In this document: one piece after another, positions 1-14,000 of the stretch
Numbering within the stretch: the first letter of the stretch is position 1
Layout: each line of letters starts with the position of its first letter
Source: Ciborinia camelliae
Lineage: Eukaryota > Ascomycota > Leotiomycetes > Helotiales > Sclerotiniaceae
DNA: 64,000 bases
Assembly (NCBI GenBank): GCA_025890175.1
Contig: JANPYM010000017.1
Coordinates: forward strand, 604,659-668,658
Direction: 5' to 3'
Translations under genes and position numbers: made by a program
The notes under the pieces: model-generated
Databases searched by the model: none
The model's input: only the letters and a program-made list of their open reading frames with translations
Told to the model about the DNA's origin: nothing

Positions 1-5
1 TCACC

Positions 6-1274
6 ATGAGGCATCTCATCCTCCTTCAGATTTTTGCTCTCGTTCTCATCGCAGTTGCAGCTCCTATCCGAGTTCAATTTACTGAACATGCGTACATTTC
101 TCCGCCTTCAACATTGAAAGTTGATTCGCGGGGCAACGATTTTCCCAATGGACTTGAAAGCAAAGATACCAACAGAAAGAAACCAACGATCCATGCTGTC
201 CGACTAACAGGTCTTATAATTTGCCGAGGCGTCAATTATTTAGAAAAAGTCTGGAGGAGATCCGATATACATGGCCGGAAAAACTGTTTTGAGTTGTTGG
301 CAAACGACGACAACTATGGCACCTCGAATCCAAACAAGTTGTTCTATTACAATACCGCTGAGCAAGTTACTGAGTATCATTTAGATGAGATCAAAGAAAT
401 ACTCGAGAAAGGTCAGAAAGGTCCCATGGAGAATAAAAATGACCAGCATGTAGTTGAACTTGAGGAGGTTTACGGGCAATATCCCGCCAAGAAGTACGTG
501 GATCAGCACCCTGAAGTGGAGAGTACCAGAAAGGAGAAGAATCCAAGTCAGCACCAACCCGAAAACAATGGCCAAAAACTGCTTGCAGATGAGAAAATCG
601 ATACTAAAAAGGAACCCTCGACCGCTGGTTTTAGCCAAGGGGTTCAAGGAGATAAAATGAAGGAAAGACCTGTTTTAGTTGACTCGGAGAAAATGCCTAT
701 TGACGGCAGGGAGTTTTGCCTTATTTCTGTAGGCTCTAGTTCATCGTTTGCTCGTTTAAGCGACCGTACTGGAAATCTTTCGAAATTGCTGGCATGCAAT
801 GCGTCTAGGCTTTGGGCTGATCTAAAACACTATGTTGGATCTTTCCTGGCGAAGATTCAGGGAAACTCAGAGATTGGAAATGTGAGCTCTAAACAAACGT
901 TGAAGACAAAGCGCCACAGTATGAAAGATCGCGAAGAGTATGAAGCGGAGAATGAGGAACTTATGCGCGGGGAACAAGTCGAGACGGAAGCTGAGGCGGA
1001 GCTGCTTTCTGGAAAGACAAAGCCCGATAATGTGATGAAGGTGCTCATTGATGATCAAATGACGAGCGAACCTGTTTCACACATGGAGAAGGTCTACAGG
1101 CGTGCTCCGGAAGAAGGAAAGAAGATGCCTGGAAGACCTGTTCAATTCGATCCACATGGAAACTATATCGATGGGGATGTGCTTGATAGTATCATGGGGG
1201 TTTGGGCTCGTGAAATAGGTCATGGATGGGTGCTTAAGAAGTCTAAGAAGTCTAAGAAATCCGGGGAATCTTGA
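6..1274 (+). CDS. Predicted secreted charged protein, orphan (422 aa)
   Basis: Single open frame of 422 codons starting with a clear signal peptide: a short basic start (MRH), a hydrophobic core to about residue 18 and a small-residue end near AVAAP. The mature part is strongly hydrophilic, rich in E, K and Q, with only four cysteines (two in residues 70-100, two near 235-265), several N-glycosylation sequons (NLS, NAS, NVS) and a basic tail of KKSKKS repeats. The first cysteine pair lies in a segment with a C-x-G-x-x-Y start and a later YG-x-x-N stretch, weakly recalling fungal guanyl-specific RNase-like folds, which many secreted effectors adopt; this is a guess. The signal peptide supports this start, but only 5 bases of upstream sequence are in the window. 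I do not recognise the family. No introns are needed. Confidence 0.6.
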   Translation: MRHLILLQIFALVLIAVAAPIRVQFTEHAYISPPSTLKVDSRGNDFPNGLESKDTNRKKPTIHAVRLTGLIICRGVNYLEKVWRRSDIHGRKNCFELLANDDNYGTSNPNKLFYYNTAEQVTEYHLDEIKEILEKGQKGPMENKNDQHVVELEEVYGQYPAKKYVDQHPEVESTRKEKNPSQHQPENNGQKLLADEKIDTKKEPSTAGFSQGVQGDKMKERPVLVDSEKMPIDGREFCLISVGSSSSFARLSDRTGNLSKLLACNASRLWADLKHYVGSFLAKIQGNSEIGNVSSKQTLKTKRHSMKDREEYEAENEELMRGEQVETEAEAELLSGKTKPDNVMKVLIDDQMTSEPVSHMEKVYRRAPEEGKKMPGRPVQFDPHGNYIDGDVLDSIMGVWAREIGHGWVLKKSKKSKKSGES

Positions 1275-4200
1275 GATTCGAGTTTTATGGGATAAGGTGA
1301 CAAATATGTTGGGTGAACGTTGGTATGGAGGAATTGTCATATGAAGTACCGGTGAAGGGCAGAGTACAAATAGTATGGGCGGGCCCAGGTTGATTAATTA
1401 AGATTATCTTGCCATTGATAGTTGAGCAGCCGACGTTGTCATTGTCCTCATTTGATAGAAAATAGAACTTGTATGGAGAAGAGTCAACTCGGATTAATCA
1501 ATCCAATAATCCAGCCCTCCTTCCACATTTCTTGCTCATCCCATTAAACTCACCCGAAAATGAAAGCGTTCCTAACAAAAAGTCACCTCTCTGAAGTTCA
1601 CATATACAGCAGAACTTAGGTAGAAGCTAAAATATCGTATCAAGTATAAAGATCAAGTACGAAAATAATGAATTGGAGTAAGGAAATTAATCTATTCACG
1701 GAAATGATTTATACAAAATTCATTTAGGTTCTTAATATCATAAGACAGCGATATAATCCCACAAGGATGGAGTTAAGTTAAATTACATGAAATAAAAAGT
1801 GAAACTCCAAAGTGCTGTAGTTCAAAGCTTATCGACCAAAAAGAACCAATGCAAAGGTCACATAAATTCTCACCTGCCTCATCCAAATCAGTACATTATT
1901 GTCCGAGAAACCTACTTCGCTGCCATACGTGTTCATCAATCATAGTATTACAAAACAACTCGAAGAATATCCCTTTTCCAGACCTATCTCCGGTAGACCT
2001 CTATCTTCGCAGCATTATTCCCAAAGGACAAAGTATTATTGCTTGACTTCCACCAACCATACACATAACTTGAAATTTACCGGAAGAGAAAACGCGAGAG
2101 ATCAATTCAAATGAAACAAAATGAACTAAACTTTGAAATTTACAATACAAGGCCCTCTTTACACAAGAAACGAGATATGGATATACCAGGCGCAAATATA
2201 TTTAACTCGAGCACAACATGGTGTTCTAGACGTCGATAGTTGCATAACTTGCTCGAGGTATTCGGATCGCAACCTTCCATCAAAGATGCGACCGGTGAAC
2301 TTTCGCAAGCCACATGTGAAGAAATGGAAACATGTGAACTCGCCACTGCCAGTGGTCGAGAGCAGAGAAAAAATGTCAAAACTGATCACCTTGCAGATTC
2401 CGAGTACTAATTGGGATTGACAGGACGAGTATCCAGTCATGCCACGCCGTGCCCCCACGATGGTTTAAGGCGCAATTAAGGGGGAAGATCAAATACTCGC
2501 TTATCCTTCGGGGCCTTCACCGCTCTCCTGAGCATATTTTGCCTTGACATCGACAAAGAAATGATATCACTTTAGCTTGTCATATTTTCCTTCTCCAGTG
2601 AAGGAAAACTTGATATAGCCGGGAAGCTGAAAAGTCTTCCGGGGTCTTCGTTATTCTTCCCCTGCTCAGCATTCTTTACGAGACCGTGGCCTTACGATTG
2701 AAATTTACCAAGCCCCAGTCGCATTCTCATTTCAAATTTTCCAATCAAAATAATGCCTTCGAATTTCTCAATCACCTCAATATTATCTTTCTTCTTCATC
2801 GATCCCCTCGCACCGATTACCCCCAAAACCCCCCACTGTGGCGCATTCACCGATCTAAAAACACGGTAACATTGTGGAGTAACATTGTGGAGTAACATCG
2901 TGGAGTAACATCGTGGAATCGTCTATTCCGAACCTCAATGTATCTGCCTGTAGCCGAGATGACATATCATATTTTGCTCTTTTCGTCTTCGCAAATTCTT
3001 CTTATCTTCATGTGTGAGTGGGCTACCGTCGTGTTACCTAAAAGGTCCTTTTTCCGCATTCACCCCAAATCGTGGAAGAAATGGAAATGGTATTTACGCC
3101 ATGCAAGACGGTTTTCGAGAAGCTAGGTTGGCTGGTTTTCTTATCATTTCAATGGTATCACAATAGTCCCGTCCATATCGCCATCTTGCTTTTGTACCTG
3201 ATTAAGCTCCGCATCCGCGATGGGATGTGATGTGGTGCAATTTCATCGTGGATGTTCAATCGTGCTTCTATTTGTTGAAATGGTTATAGATTCCATGCTG
3301 TATGACATGGAAGAAAGAAAGATATCAATTAGACCAATGTGAGAATTTCATATCTAAAACGTTCATGTCGTACTTGGTACACGAATTGGTTCGGAAGCGC
3401 CCTGAATAATAATAGCCCACGCACGACATTCTAAAGCCAAGACCATGATTTACGCCTCATGTTATTCAAATCTGCTTGATTGCTTGACCAGCATTGGAAC
3501 CCTATAGAAATTCTGGAATTTATCAGCCGTCTATCGGAAGCAAGCGAATGACAATGCTTCTTTCCGTGTCTTGAGATTCCCACAAACTCATGATACCTAA
3601 TCAAAGCTAAGCGGGTATTTCTCCAGGAATCGAAATCGCGGGGTTAGATGGCGTTGATCAACGGGTACGGAAGATACTTAAATTTTGAGGCGTTTGCAAT
3701 CTCCCCTCTTCCAATTTCTCGATTCTTCCTCCGAAGTCACACGGCGCAAATGATCAGCATGTTGTACGGCACGAGAAGCATGAGAAACGCTGGCTGCTAA
3801 ACGAAGCTCGTTTGAAATAGTGTTGTGGTTTGTTTTTTTTCAGATGACTATTACCCCAGATCTCCGCATTCGCCTCATACAGACAGACAGTACATAGATT
3901 TTCTTCTTCCGGCATTTCGGACCGTGCAAGCATTGCTGCTCTTTTCTGTCGTATTGTCATGGTGATGCTGTTGATTGGAATCATTTAGGGCTTTCTTGAA
4001 GTATTCGAGTAAAACATGATAAAAGATCGACTTTTTTCAAGGGATAGTTTCACTACTCCCGTCACGAAACTGCACGAAGCGCTGCAGACCGCAGAAAGAT
4101 TGACCGGCATGATTCCATACTTAGATTGTTTGTATATCACGACATTAACTTAATTATCCATAAATTAGCGTATCTCTCATCCAGTAGTTTGTTCCATTTC

Positions 4201-7200
4201 AAAGTTATTGATTGTTATCTTTTATGTTATCATGTTTGCTTCGAATAAGAACGTATTAGCAGCAAACAAACAATAGGATCGTATCCCAATAATATCTAAG
4301 CTCTCTCGGTTCCCACACCTCCGAAATAAATGAAGCTTCATCAGTTCAAAAACGTTTTTAGGCAATGCAAGCTCGTTATTCCCCAAATTAGGTGGCGCCT
4401 GCAACGCACTGACTGTTGACCCTTGAGCATTACTTAAATAGGTTCTTTTTTGGAAATCCTAAAGGGGTATTTGTTTAGTTGGATTTTTATTAATTTTGTA
4501 TTCTTTCTTTAGGTTGTCTTTAAAAATTGTGGAAATGAACATGTACCGGTAATGATCATGTAAGTTCTAATCAAGTTCACTTACGATTTCTCTATACATT
4601 GTCAACCCCCCCCCCGCGGAATTTCAAATCCTTGTTGAATGAACAATATGTTAGTCATACATACAATGAACGGACTGAAATAATATCAGAATTTGTGTTT
4701 TGGCGCTCTAGGTTGATGAGAAACTGTTGGCATGGTGCCCCGGACTTGCTGACATACCTACCACTTACTCATTGCCCTATGTCATAGGCAGAATTGCGAG
4801 GGTGCCAAACTCCAGACAACGTTACCATGACTCTGGAATTCCAAAAATATTGTAACCCCAGGCTTTCACGGTCTCGCCGTGCGCAAGACTGGGGCATATC
4901 AGTGCCAAAAATACTAACTCCAGCAATCTGAGGTGAGCAAAGACCGATTAGGCCAGCCTGTAGCTCAGCCGCCAAGATTGTGGAATCTCCATCTAGAAGC
5001 ATTTACTGGTGCGTATCCTAAATGGGGAAATCTTCTGACACCGCCCTTTTCATGGATGGATTCCCCCACGCTGCTCCAGTCCGGGGTAACAACATTTAGT
5101 TTGGTCCATCACTTAGCCTTGTCATCGCATGGCTTTCTTAACAATGCCTATCTAGATAAAGAGAAAAGAGGTCTGGGTTGCTGGGCTACAGCCCCCCAAA
5201 GAAGATAACGATTGGAAATCCTTTACAATTGTTATACTTTTCATATCATTACGAGATGGGTGATGTCAACAGTTGAGCTCAATTCAGCCATTCCACACCA
5301 TACTTTTCCCACACTACCTTGAATTTATCTAACGAAACTGTATTCTCAAGCTTGACGTTTGATGATCGTCATATCCGCTGTCAAATGCAGGACACAAAAC
5401 TGGGGGAGATCTTAATGTTAAAGCTAGCGGTCCGCTCTACAAGGTTTAACGTCCCCCCCTCCTTTTTTCTTCGTTGGTTTGATTCATTTTATTACACGAA
5501 CATTCTTCTAATTGTATCATCTATCAAGTGAAATTCGGAACGAGAAGATATCCTCCTCACTTTCACCCATGAACCATGAAATAGTCACACAAGTTTAGAT
5601 AACAAGAACGAAGAAAATTCTGAAGACCAAAAAGGATCTAATATATGAATGTCGAATCTAGAGAAACTATCAAATCCCTCGATCGACATTTCTTTCCTTC
5701 CGTCTCATCATTGGCAATGATCTACAATAGTAGGGTCAGTGTAGTATACAAAGCTCGATACTTTTTGCGAGAGCCCTTGAGTTACATCCAAGATATGTAT
5801 GTCGCGGAGATCTCTAGACCTATTTCCTTGTTCGGGATTATTTCCCCGGATGATTATTCAATATCATCATATGTAACTTTTTGCCATCTTTTCGGTACAA
5901 TATCTTGATCTTCTTAACCTTCTTGGCATCCATTTCATTCGCGTTGAGATTTGGAATAGCTTCGATCATCCCCAACATTCGAAAAGTCTCTTTGAATCTG
6001 CTGAAGGTCAACATTTTCCCGGTACCACGGTTCACTTCGATCAATTCACATTTATCATGTTACCCTTTTTCGGCGTTCTCAGGCTTCAAGCCCTACACCG
6101 TGTTGGTGTTGTCAAGGAGATGTGTCATGTTCCACCGTCCCACCAACATCTCATTTTCGCCGCCTCCTGATCTACGCCCGTCCTGTTCTCAGCAGAAAGT
6201 CCCTATTCTCCCGCCCGCGTCACAACACACGAAAGCGATATCTCGTTTCTCTCTCGTCTGGTCACCATTCAAGACTCACCACATCCCCCCCATCCTGAGA
6301 TTATCCAGGCCGTTCACCGATTTTCAATAGTACTCGGGCCTGAATATAGCCGCGAGATAGTCATGATGATGGGGCCCACAAATAAATTAAATGCACGCCA
6401 TTCTTGCGCAAAAAATCAGACTACCAGACTCCCGGATTGAGCCACGCATAGATTAATATTATCGATTCCATATTATCCTATCTACAATTCCACATCAGCA
6501 TCAGTGTACCTTCTCCTCTTCCCGTCTTTGAATCACGAGCTTGGGATCATTTATGAAATGACTGACCACGAGATGATCTTCAGCTGCAGTACCGAAGTAC
6601 GGCAGTCATTCCATCACACCATTTTCTTCCATTCCATACACCAATCAAACCTCCCTCTGCCCAGCTTAGCAATCCATAGATGAATCAGATCTCGCGTGTC
6701 AACGTCGTATCCCGTTTTCAGAAAAGAAAAATGTCGATTTATCCTTTCCCCCCTCGTATCACATCGAACCACCCCACCTTCTCCGGTAAGAACATACCGA
6801 GTACAATATATGTTGCATCAAACCTGCATGCTTGGAAGGTGGATGAATCTCAACGGGTGGACACCAAGGCCAGTCGGCCTTATCTCTCATTATCCCCTGA
6901 GAACCCGACTTTGGCAAAATTTGGATACGAGGAGTCCGTCGAATGCGTATGGTCGCCTCGATATCTGGCTTCGAGTGTGAGGGCTCTCGCGGTGGGGAGA
7001 GCTTGTGTGGGTTCCCGTGTCATTTCATCAATCATAAAATAAAATGATGTTACGATATAGTTCTTACGGTACGTACGACTTCTGATCTCAGCATCTAGAA
7101 TCCACCACCTAGACTCCACATCAACCAACATAGCTACCCCACAAACTCGCCAAGCCCCCCCTACACCACCCCATATGTACACGACCTCATTCGGAACCCC

Positions 7201-7850
7201 AACGATTCTCCCCCACCATTCGCAGACCCCCTCCCCTCCATGATATGCTCATCCCTCCCCAGATCCCGCCTTCGACATGCATCACATACCCCATAAAATT
7301 CCATCCAGCGGTTGAATGTGGCCCCCTGGGAAATTTCCTTCCTGCTCGGTTTTTACCCGTGAGCATATCGCACCGGCGCGCGCCGTTGTATAACGCCCAT
7401 GCTGGATCTGGCTGTCCTTTCAGCTTCCTTGCCCTGGTTTTTTTGCAGCCACATCATCCTGCTGTCCATCTTCTTTTCCCCTTGCTCTTCTGCATGCCGG
7501 GTCGGGAGGGATTCTTTTGCATTTCGGGTCACGTAATTTTATATTTTATAACGTGATCCTCCAGGACATTCGACGGTGTGGGCGTTGTAAGTGAGAATCT
7601 CAGCGTGCGGTCTTTGTTTTTTTGTCAGCGGAAGATACGTACCGACACTTTGATGGATTATGGCTTCATACCTATGTACATATACAATTGTGTCGTACGA
7701 CTTTGCTTACCTCGTGAAAAATCCCAGTATGTATAGTACTTATATAAGTGCCTGCATGTATCCTCATTCGTGCCATTTCAATTTGCGTTCACTTGTATCT
7801 TATATGACATCAAGTCAATTCCTTGGCGATGAATATTCCGAGCAAAACAA
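1275..7850. other. Gene-poor intergenic region, no supported gene
   Basis: About 6.6 kb, AT-rich, with only short open frames on both strands, none with recognisable motifs or plausible splice structure. A small direct repeat of a roughly 15-nt unit (GTGGAGTAACAT type) lies at about 2866-2917. A run of nine C lies near 4606-4614. The longest frame (5881-6330, +, 149 codons) begins hydrophobic but then becomes low-complexity Ser/Pro, and I do not support it. Confidence 0.5.
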
Positions 7851-8060
7851 GTACCGTGGGGAGTGATGTAAACAAGACCAAAGTTCTTCGAAAGTTATAT
7901 AATATGGATGCAAGTACATGGTACAATCCCATGGCAAAAACACCGTACATCAAAGTACCGTGGGGAGTGATGTAAACAAGACCAAAGTTCTTCGAGAGTT
8001 ATATAACATGGATGCAAGTACATGGATACAATCCCACGGCGAAAACGCCGTACCTCAACA
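7851..8060. repeat. 104-bp direct tandem duplication with transition-type differences
   Basis: A segment beginning GTACCGTGGGGAGTGATG at 7851 is repeated at 7955 (period 104). The copies differ mainly by A versus G or T versus C: the first copy has AAAG, ATGGC and AAAAACACC where the second has GAG, ACGGC and GAAAACGCC. The first copy is therefore the more A/T-shifted. No gene is associated. Confidence 0.8.
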
Positions 8061-8849
8061 TTTAATCGTTCAATCTCTCCCATACCCGATCCGAGATGAT
8101 GTACCGAAGGAGCAATCGAGCGTGGAATACATGGAGAGTACCAAAGATCCCCAACCACACCATCTCCCCCGCCGTCTTCCTCCATGCGGTCAATGGAAGG
8201 CGGATCACCGTGCCGAAATGTAGTGGCCCGTACCGTACCGATCAGGACCCCTTCATCATCTCATATCCCACGTCCCATCCATGACCCAAATGTAGCCATC
8301 CTCAAAGATAAAATATACACATATCAGACTCGGTATTGAAGACGAGGATGTACATTCATGTGTAAATGTAAGTGTAAGTCTTGACGCCGATCCATCAACA
8401 AGAACTCCTGATCTCCCGATCTTATACATTCTCATGTTCCAACTTCTTTCTCCAAGATTCGATATTGCAAAATACAATACTTCCCAGTAATTACCACCAT
8501 TCTCATCCATCCCATCGGAACCAGCGACGGAGATCCCGATCAAGGTCTCAGACGATGAATAGGAGACGAGATATCCAGAAAGAAAGCAATAAAATCTCAC
8601 GAGAAACCCATTACGTCCTCCTAAATCCCCCAATCCCAATTCTCAAAATGAGCCGGACCATTATAGACTATTCTCCTCCTTTTCTCTTCCCCCTCGCAAT
8701 ATCCTCCCATCAACCCGGTTCCACATATATGACGCGACACAGAAGTACACATACACATACTCCTTCAAATTTCATAGAAATACCCTACCTACCTACCGAG
8801 TACTTAACTTAACTTAACTTATATGGCGGTTGTACCCGCCACCGCTGTG
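8061..8849. other. Intergenic, no supported gene
   Basis: Only overlapping frames without recognisable protein features. An ACCT/TTAACTTAAC microsatellite lies at about 8780-8820, just before the mosaic repeat tract. Confidence 0.4.
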
Positions 8850-9107
8850 AATCTTCCATCTCTCTTACAAGTTACAGTATCATCTCATCCTCATCTCATC
8901 TCATCTCTGTACAACCCAATACCCAATACCCCTTACCCCCTTCTCTCCTCTCCGCACTCGCGAAAGGAGCCTTTTCTCTCTCCTTGATTATTCATTCTTT
9001 TTATTCATTTCTTATACCTCGTTTATTTGGAATTCGATAGTATAATTAATACGTTTTTATTTCTCTCATCTTCTTCTTCTCATCTTCTTCTTGTCATCTT
9101 TCCCTAA

Positions 9108-9162
9108 ACCATAACCATAACCATAACCATAACCATAACCATAACCATAACCATAACCATAA
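9108..9162. repeat. ACCATA hexanucleotide array
   Basis: About nine uninterrupted copies of a six-base unit (ACCATA, equivalent to TATGGT on the other strand). It resembles but does not match the fungal telomere unit CCCTAA. Confidence 0.85.
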
Positions 9163-10613
9163 TCTATAACCCAAAATCCAAAATCCAAATAAATAACAAA
9201 ATAAATCACATATACTGTAACTCACACTCCCATCACCTTAATATCACATCACCTTAATATCACATCATCCATATCATCCATATCATCCATATCACACTAC
9301 CCACCTACCCACTTATCTAACCTACCTAACCTACCCTACCATAAACACAACCTTGGAATAATAACCCGATAAAAAAAATTCCCATTCCCATTCCCATTCC
9401 CATTCCCATTTTCACATGTCAATTGTCAATTCCATCCCCCTTCTCATCCCCATCCCCATCCTCATCCCCCTCATCATCCCCCTTCTCATCCCCCTTCTCA
9501 CTTCAATTTCTCAACACATGCCAAATACCAATCCAATCCATCCATCCGCCCTTCTTCTCCCTTCTCCCTAAGGTTCTTTCCCTCCAAAGAATCTAAATAG
9601 AATCTAGAACCTCCATTCAGGGCTATACTTAGAATCCCTCAATCTCTCAATCCCTCAATCCCTCAATCCCTCAATCCCTCAATCCCTTAATCCTTCAATC
9701 TCTCAATCTCTCAATCTCTCAATCCCTCAATCCCTTAATCTCTCAATCTTTTAATCTTTTAATCTCTCAATCCCTCAATTTCTCAATCTCTCAATCTCTT
9801 AATCTCTCAACCCCCCAACCCCCCAACCAAGTCCAAAAAATATATATATAGAAAATAAAACACCAATGCCAATACCAATACCAGTATTAATAGCAATACC
9901 AATATCAATCAATACATTATAATTCTAATTATAATTCTCCTCTCCCCCTCTTTCTCCCCCTTTCCCCCTCTTTCTCCCCCTTTCCCCCTCTTCTACAATA
10001 TTATATCACATACATCCATATACATACATATCACACACACATACACACACATATATATATATAGAGATCATATATATATATACATACACGTAGAAATCAT
10101 ATATGGAGAGATTACATATACATAGAGATTACATATACATTATATTACATATACACATACACGTAAAGATATACATTTCACTCCCTCACTCCCTCACTCA
10201 TTCACTCCCTTATTCACTCACTTATAATTCCCATTCATTCCCATTCCAATTCCATTCCAATTATATATATAATTTGATTGATAATTTGATATATAATTTG
10301 ATTGATGAATCGATGAATTGATAAATGAATTTCAGCCCATACTAGCGAATAAATGACTATTGCTAATGCTAATTGCTAATGCTAATGCTACTCAATATCA
10401 TATCAATTCAATTCAATTCAATTCAATCGTATCATATCAATTCCTCCTTCCCCCCTTCCCTCCTCCCCCTCCCCCCACAAATCCATACCATTTGATTCCC
10501 TCGATAATTCTAGTTCTGCTTGCGATCCATCCCAGCACCCATTCAATTCCAACCAATTCAATTCCAACCAGATCTATTCCATTTCCCTCCCCATTTCCCT
10601 CCTTCCCTCCCTC

Positions 10614-10675
10614 ACGCGAAGTCCCGTCACGTCCCGTCCNNNNNNNNNNACGCGAAGTCCCGTCACGTCCCGTCC
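10614..10675. other. Assembly gap of 10 N flanked by identical 26-mers
   Basis: Ten N at 10640-10649. The 26 bases immediately before (10614-10639) and after (10650-10675) are identical, starting ACGCGAAGTCCCGTCACG. Most likely two contig ends share the same sequence and were joined with a nominal gap, or a tandem array was collapsed. Coordinates across this point are therefore approximate. Confidence 0.9.
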
Positions 10676-11264
10676 CCCCTCCCCATCCCCATCCATCCCC
10701 TAAATTCCCATGTCTATAAGATCCCCCTTCGGATATGTAGAGTGTCCCAAAGAAATGCCAAGAAATGCATCCCCCCAATCCGGTCACCAACGCGCTCCGT
10801 TGATGAACCAAAAGCTAATCAAGACATAAAACAAAAACAAAAACAAAAAAAGGTATGTGCCAGCCGTGAGATGCTCCATCGTCTGGAGAATCGATGGATG
10901 CGAAATGAAAAATAAAGTAGTCTATAGTTTGCAAAATGCCGCTCTAAGTATACAACCAAACCCCGTCCATGCAGCATGGAAAAATGAATAGATGAGCCAT
11001 ATAAAAAGGTGGAGTGAAGAATCGACATGGTGGCTCCGCTGATACCGTAATTGGTTCCTGACAATAGGCTCCATGTGGTGATATTAGTCGCTGTCATGGT
11101 CTGTTCGAGTTATGTTTTGCAATGGATAAACGCTGATCATCGCAGAACCATAAATGATGCACAACTAGTCGCTATGAGATACCAATGCTATCGGTTGATC
11201 TATCAGACCATTGGATGACATGCAATTGCAGCGTCCCAAGAAAACACGCCGAGGTATATCATCC

Positions 11265-14000
<2,736 letters not shown>

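Larger units (their letters stand above)
8850..10850. repeat. 2-kb mosaic of short tandem repeats (pyrimidine-rich on + strand)
   Basis: Nearly continuous low-complexity sequence built from many different short units: ACCATA hexamers at 9108-9162, CCCATT hexamers at about 9381-9412, TCAATCCC/TCAATCTC octamers at about 9635-9810, CCCTCTTTCTCC units at about 9940-9992, AC/AT runs at 10020-10150, CAATT and GCTAAT units at 10360-10430, and ACAAAA units at about 10828-10850. Purines are scarce on the + strand in several blocks. Open frames through it are artefacts of the repeats. Confidence 0.8.

Noticed and set aside
4769..5002. Minus-strand frame with protein-like composition
   Set aside because: No family recognised, no start or splice support and no continuation on either side.
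5881..6330. 149-codon + frame beginning with a possible signal peptide
   Set aside because: The hydrophobic start is short and the rest is Ser/Pro low complexity; the opposite strand also has an open frame, so chance is likely.
9108..9162. Internal telomere array
   Set aside because: The unit ACCATA differs from fungal CCCTAA, and there is no chromosome-end context.
10360..10915. Frames spanning the N gap
   Set aside because: They run through tandem repeats and undefined bases; not supportable as genes.
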